From the NCBI GenBank assembly GCA_003427395.1, contig BFEA01000666.1, forward strand, positions 478,482-509,776: a stretch of DNA of 31,295 nt, in the 5' to 3' direction. The notes under the pieces were generated by a model. It made no database searches and was not told the DNA's origin. It saw only the letters and a program-made list of their open reading frames with translations. This DNA is from Chara braunii. Lineage: Eukaryota; Streptophyta; Charophyceae; Charales; Characeae. Below are positions 27,058-31,295 of this stretch, in pieces. Position 1 is the stretch's first letter; each line of letters starts with the position of its first letter. A program made the position numbers and the translations under genes.

Positions 27058-27070
27058 AAGGGGGATGGAA
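27058..27070 (+). promoter_or_regulatory. Polypurine tract
   Basis: AAGGGGGATGGAA immediately before the 3' LTR, the usual site for plus-strand DNA priming. One T interrupts the purine run. Confidence 0.85.
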
Positions 27071-28127
27071 TGTGAGGATTGAGCCCTCAAGAAGGGGCCT
27101 TGCCATGATGTACATGTTTGGGGCTAAGGCCCCAACAAGCCTAATGGCCGCCCTAAGTGAAGGCGGGCCAGCAAATCAACAAGAGCCCTTTTAGCAAACA
27201 TTTCCTGAAGTGGGGTCCATATAGTTGCAACACGCCAGTTGGTTGGAGTGCACCGAGTCTCGAATATCTGCAAATGTGGACATCCCTGGGCCTCTGAGTT
27301 AGTTAGGCCCTGGGCACTCGAATGTGAGGCCGACAATGCATGCTGGGTATAGAGGCCGAAAATGCCAAAGGGAAATCGGCCCACTATCTGAATCTGGCCG
27401 CAGGGCTTGATGAAAGAGGCGCAACTGCATTGCCCCGAGCCTCAACTGTATCGGGCTGGGTTCAGCCACTGGGGCCCAGTCCCAGGCTGAAGGGAGGCCG
27501 CCCACACGCTGCACTGGCATATAGGCAAGCAGGGCGAGTGGGCAGGGATTCTTGGCCAATGCATTGAATGCAGGCATTGCAGGCACGCTGCGCGAATGCG
27601 AGGTGCTGCGCTTTGCAGAGCTGCGCTGCGCTGGGATGAGGCAGGCTAGCGCTAGGCGGTAGGGCGCTGCCTGTGCACTGGGCGCTTGGCGGCCATAGCC
27701 GGGCTGCATAAGGGCGCAGGGGAGGTGAGGGCGAAGGTGGTTCTTCGGAGGTGAAGGGCGCTGTGTGGGTAACAAGGGAGAGTGGGTGAAGAGGACACGT
27801 ACCTAGTGGAGGTGGAGGTCGGCATTCATGTTGACATCATCACTCGTGGGTAGTCAAGTTGTCTAGTTGCTTTCATTGTTGTAGTTGTAGGCTTAGTCTG
27901 TAGAGTAGATAGGGTGCCTGGCGCCATTCATAAGAGAGGTACATTGGGTTATGCTGTTGGTGTTGCCCTGTAGGGCATGGACATTGACTCACGATTCTTC
28001 TGTATCATTCTCAATTGGATGGTTACTCGGTTCCATTGTGCTATCTGCTCTGGCTTTGACTACTTGGACTTCAGTGTGATTTTGCATTCTGGATTTCTGT
28101 GCTTCGTCCATATTCATGTTCCTTGCA
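27071..28127 (+). mobile_element. 3' LTR of the plus-strand gypsy element
   Basis: 1,057 bp, matching 19168-20217. It has a 9-bp insertion near 27563 (the word ATTGAATGC, creating a short duplication) and scattered substitutions, denser in the first 300 bases. Confidence 0.95.
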
Positions 28128-28195
28128 AAAGGTACAACACCCTCCTTTGACCAAAGGTACAACACCCTCCTTTGACCAAAGGTACAGCACCCTCC
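28128..28195. repeat. 25-bp minisatellite, right part, with right AAAG target duplication
   Basis: Begins with AAAG (28128-28131), the duplicated target, and continues in phase for about 2.7 units of the array interrupted at 19167. Confidence 0.93.
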
Positions 28196-28332
28196 AGCAA
28201 TCCGCCGTGTCGGAAGGCCAACCAACATGAAAGCCTGATCCACAAACAAAAGACCATATTTTCAACTGGCACCTTTTCCCAAACACAAAGAGCAAAAAAA
28301 AAAAAAAAAAAAAGACAAAAAGGGAAAACAAA
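28196..28332. other. No gene seen
   Basis: Short spacer with a 20-A run near 28294-28313 just before the second foldback. An A run could be a retroposon tail. Confidence 0.35.
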
Positions 28333-28480
28333 GGGCCTCGCTCCGCTATACAACACTCTACATGCAGTTGGACGATTGTCAGACCAGTTGCATTCGGACG
28401 AGTTCAATCAACATTTTGAACATACCTGATCCTAAAAACGTCCAAATGCATGTAGCGCGTTGTGTAGTGTTGCGAGGCCC
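28333..28480. ncRNA. Second long foldback: candidate small-RNA precursor
   Basis: 42-base arms at 28333-28374 and 28439-28480 pair with few mismatches. GGGCCTCGC matches GCGAGGCCC at the base, TACAAC/GTTGTG lies in the middle, and CTACATGCA/TGCATGTAG plus TTGGACG/CGTCCAA lie at the top. The 64-base loop contains its own stem GTTCAA/TTGAAC. Size and paired-arm length are like a plant pre-miRNA, and similar in design to 18487-18655. No expression evidence. Confidence 0.55.
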
Positions 28481-28994
28481 GAAGACCGACAACATGGTAC
28501 AGAGTCATGGTGGTCAGTGCATCATCGTCATACTCGCGCTACGACTTTTTTTACTTATTTGTGGACGTAATTGCGGTCAGATGCACCCAGGCCCGGCCGT
28601 AAATGCGATCAGATGCATTTAAGATAAGAGCTAGTGTGACTACACCCTACAGATCGACTCTCTAGGAGCTTCGTCAATTTTTTTTAGCCAATCATCGAGC
28701 TAGTTGATAAATACTGTCATTCGGTGACAAATGATTGGTGAAAAGTTGTTGACTATGCTGAAATTGCGATTTGCGGTGAACTTAGTGGGTTTTCTTGTCA
28801 TTCTTTTGCCAGAATTGACCCTCTTCCGCCCACTGGCAGGAGGAGAGAGAAAAACAGGCCAGGCCAGGCCAGGCGGGAGTGCTGCGAGAGGAAACCAACA
28901 CGACGTCCAGTGGTCACTCACCAATTTGAAAGCGGAAGATGACATGAAAACTCACTAAATTAGCCGCAAATTCAACTTAATAGGTGAGGCATAT
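28481..28994. other. No gene seen
   Basis: About 510 bases of mixed composition with short open frames only. No motif I can support. A GGCCAGGCCAGGCCAGGC run lies at 28858-28875. Confidence 0.4.
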
Positions 28995-29213
28995 ATGAGC
29001 CTCTGTGTACTCATCAGCAAGAGTAGCCAAGAAATTTGGGGAAGGGAGGGGGGGGGGGAGAAGGACGAGGAGGATAGTAACGAGATGCAGGAGCAAGCTA
29101 TTGACAAGGCGGCAGAATGGAGAACGACCGGCTTGTCAATCAGTGACTATATCCACGATGTCCTTGAGGAGATCTGCACGGACGTCGTGAAAGGGAAAGG
29201 ACTATCAATATAG
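28995..29213 (+). CDS. Uncharacterised short open frame, 72 codons
   Basis: Starts MSLCVLISKSSQEIWG and ends DVVKGKGLSI. The middle (QEQAIDKAAEWRTTGLSISD and following to EEICTDVV) has a balanced composition unlike the surrounding purine repeats and could be a helical exon fragment. No family recognised. No start context, splice site or neighbour supports it, so it may be chance. Confidence 0.2.
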   Translation: MSLCVLISKSSQEIWGREGGGEKDEEDSNEMQEQAIDKAAEWRTTGLSISDYIHDVLEEICTDVVKGKGLSI

Positions 29214-29606
29214 GACGCGGAAGAAAGTGACAGAAAAAGGCAAGGGAAGGAGGAGGAGGAGGAGGAGGAGGAGGAGAGGGAGAAGGACGGACCGGAAAAG
29301 TGAAAAGGGGATAAAAGAGGGGAAAGAAGCAAGAAGGGATAAAAGAATCACCACCCATACCTCCAACCAACTACAGTAAAGTCCAACTCGCTGAATGGAA
29401 CACACGCACGACATCTGCCAGCGGACACCCTGACCAAAAGACTAATAAATTGACTAGAGTGAAGGTCAAGCCCCTTGCTGAACACTTCACGGGAACTCAG
29501 CAAGGAACAATCCCTGATTCAATGTACATGGCCACATCAGCGATGTATCATACAAGCCCGGTAGACATCTCCACGCCACATAGCACAAGGGGCCCAGAAC
29601 TCGGAG
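29214..29606. other. Purine-rich spacer with (GGA)n
   Basis: A (GGA)n tract at about 29250-29277 in a purine-rich context, then unremarkable sequence. No gene seen. Confidence 0.5.
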
Positions 29607-30175
29607 GAAGAAGAAGAAGAAGAAGAAGAAGAAGAAGAAGAAGAAGAAGAAGAAGAAAGAAGAGAAGAAGAGTGAAAAAAGTGGCCATAAGACTGCTTCT
29701 CATACACACAACGAGAAGAAGACTAATAAGCAGCAGTAGTAGTAGTAGTAGAAGAAGAAGAAGAAGAAGAAGAAGAAGAAGAAGGAGAAGCAGAAGCAGT
29801 AGAAGAAGAAGAAGAAGAAGAAGAAGAAGAAGAAGGAGAAGCAGAAGCAGTAGAAGAAGAAGAAGAAGAAACAGCGACGACGACGACGACGAAGAAGAAG
29901 AAGAAGAAGAAGAAGAAGAAGAAGAAGAAGAAACAGCGACGACGACGACGACGACGAAGAAGAAGAAGAAGANGACGACGACGAAGAAGAAGAAGAAGAA
30001 GAAGAAGAAGAAGAAGAAGAAGAAACAGCGACGACGACGACGACGACGAAGAAGAAGAAGAAGAAGAAGAAGAAGAAGAAGAAGAAGAAGAAGAAGAAGA
30101 AGAAGAAAAAGAAGAAGAAATAGCAGAGAAGCAGTAGAAGAAGAACAACAACAACAATAGACGAAGAAGAAGAAG
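29607..30175. repeat. Higher-order (GAA)n/(GAC)n repeat
   Basis: Blocks of (GAA)n are separated by fixed inserts. GGAGAAGCAGAAGCAGTAG occurs twice (about 29783 and 29834). AACAGC(GAC)5-6 occurs three times (about 29870, 29932, 30024). One N lies at 29973 in a further GAC block. Open frames of 144-236 codons here encode only Arg, Lys, Ser or Glu runs and are repeat artefacts. Confidence 0.93.
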
Positions 30176-30285
30176 AAGAAGAGAACTTCATGGCTGAAGA
30201 AAGATTAACACAGAAGAAGAAGAAGGAGAAGAAGGAGAGGTGACCATAGACTTCAGCATGGAGATACGCGAAGAGAACACCAAAA

Positions 30286-30540
30286 ATGCACAGCCAAATA
30301 GAGTTAGTGAAAGATTTTTGCAAAGAATGCCAAAAAGTAAGACAACAAAGTAAGCGGTATTCAGATGAATTCAACCGGATCTGTGAGAAAACGGCGAAGA
30401 GGTGTCAGGAGGATGAGAGAGCCTCCCCCCAAAAACAAAACGCAGGCTACGCTGAAAAAGGCGGAAAGGTGAACAGTTCAGCAGCATTCGGCACGCATGG
30501 AAACAAACAGCAGAGAGATAAAAAGCAAAAAGCAGAATGA
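30286..30540 (+). CDS. Uncharacterised charged open frame, 84 codons
   Basis: Begins MHSQIELVKDFCKECQKVRQ and ends in a Lys/Gln-rich stretch. It has a CKEC pair and an amphipathic-looking first half. An overlapping frame (from the ATG at 30258) is also open for about 30 codons, so the true frame is unclear. No family recognised. It could be a piece of a LINE or other element or chance in purine-rich DNA. Confidence 0.2.
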   Translation: MHSQIELVKDFCKECQKVRQQSKRYSDEFNRICEKTAKRCQEDERASPQKQNAGYAEKGGKVNSSAAFGTHGNKQQRDKKQKAE

Positions 30541-31202
30541 ATATAGAACATAATTAGGAAACATGAGGAAGAGAGAACAACGGGAAGTTCAACGCTTTCC
30601 CGTTCAACGCTCTCCACGATGACAGGTCAAGCACACGTGACACGCCTAATCCGTAAAGAATCTAGCAGCAGGACTGTCCATTTCTCGATTTCTGCGTGTC
30701 ATCCTTGCGCACGGGCCATTTGCTAGTCCACCCTTCTCTGTATCGTTCCAATTTTATCGGATGTCCCGAAGGACAGCCCCGGGACTGTCGATGTTCAACA
30801 GGCCGACGATACGATCCTGCAAAAGCCACTCACTGGCCCTGGCTCAACTGCCATCCAGTGGTATGTCCATATATAGATCTATTGACGTCCTGCTCATTAC
30901 AATTGACCGGGCGGCGTTGAATTGTTGATTGGCCTTCAGCTGGGAAAAGTGCGCGAGGTCTCCTGTTCGGGCTGGCCGACTAGGCAGCCACTCCGGGGAT
31001 TCCATACGCGCAGGCGGACGCTCCTAGGTAGTTTATAACCACTTTGTTGGTGGACCTAGTCTGCTGTGAACGAGTGAACCTGAACCTGGTTCAGCAATCA
31101 TGACCTACTGTGCAGTTAGCTGGAATGTGATACTTAGGCCAGCATCCCGAAATTCCCGTGCCATAGAGGGACATCGTCCACAACACCGATCGATCCCGAC
31201 TT

Positions 31203-31203
<1 letters not shown>
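30541..31203. other. No gene seen
   Basis: About 660 bases with no supported gene. A perfect short palindrome CTGAACC-T-GGTTCAG lies at 31080-31094. Confidence 0.4.

Positions 31204-31295
<92 letters not shown>
31204..31295. repeat. Compound (CT)n-(CA)n microsatellite at the window end
   Basis: (CT)n at about 31204-31264 passes directly into (CA)n to the last base. The array probably continues past the window edge. Confidence 0.95.

Larger units (their letters stand above)
19168..28127 (+). mobile_element. Full-length Ty3/gypsy (chromovirus-like) retrotransposon, decayed
   Basis: 8,960 bp bounded by LTRs that begin TGTGAGGATT and end TTGCA (TG...CA), with a 4-bp target duplication AAAG. The order LTR, initiator-Met PBS, gag, protease, RT, RNase H, integrase, polypurine tract, LTR is that of Ty3/gypsy. 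The integrase tail has a GPF/Y-like module followed by a chromodomain-like end, pointing to chromoviruses. The two LTRs differ at roughly 4-5% of positions by eye plus a 9-bp indel, so the insertion is not recent. The coding region carries at least seven stops or shifts and several lost key residues. It is not autonomous, but its ends look intact. Confidence 0.92.

Noticed and set aside
29450-30160. 236-codon Arg/Lys-rich open frame and its antisense Ser/Phe-rich partners
   Set aside because: Produced entirely by (GAA)n and (GAC)n triplet repeats, with an N inside.

Overview
This is repeat-dominated nuclear DNA of a eukaryote. It shows two Ty3/gypsy retrotransposons with long LTRs, LINE debris, U2 snRNA-derived retroposons, a tRNA-like SINE head, long (GA)n, (GAA)n and poly(A) tracts, and small N gaps typical of a draft assembly. 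The plant-style loop in the U2 copies and the chromovirus-like integrase would fit a large-genome streptophyte alga (Chara-like). That is inference only. I see no convincing intact host gene.

Layout. 330-725 holds a broken LINE reverse transcriptase on the minus strand. 1227-2717 holds two dispersed families of RNA-like hairpins: ten copies of family A (conserved loop, co-varying stems) and four copies of family B (28-nt loop in every copy). A run of small perfect palindromes follows, and a 68-nt poly(A) lies further on. 3.8-4.7 kb has purine repeats and a Gly/Ser/Asp-rich coding remnant. 4.97-5.48 kb is an odd GGGCCC/TGCATA mosaic. 5.59-6.2 kb has the first U2-derived copy, a 30-bp palindrome array and a tRNA-like head. 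6.32-8.68 kb is a lone ~2.35-kb LTR on the plus strand. 8.9-11.2 kb is minisatellites, a 368-bp-period duplication, more palindromes and two further U2-derived copies on the minus strand.

11.2-17.2 kb is a truncated gypsy element on the minus strand. It has a ~2.26-kb 5' LTR homologous to the lone plus-strand LTR, a candidate PBS, gag with zinc knuckle, protease, and an RT cut off before RNase H. 17.2-19.17 kb contains small duplications, a 169-bp foldback and a 25-bp minisatellite. 19168-28127 is a structurally complete 8.96-kb chromovirus-like gypsy element: LTR, PBS, gag, PR, RT, RNase H, integrase, PPT, LTR. It is broken by stops and frameshifts, and it inserted into the minisatellite with a 4-bp AAAG duplication. 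After it come a second foldback (28333-28480), a 570-bp GAA/GAC higher-order repeat and a terminal CT/CA microsatellite.

The most unexpected signals are the hairpin arrays at 1.2-2.7 kb, the three-copy U2-derived repeat family tied to GC-rich minisatellites and palindromes, and the two long foldbacks. No search or folding program was run, so all family names rest on motifs read by eye.
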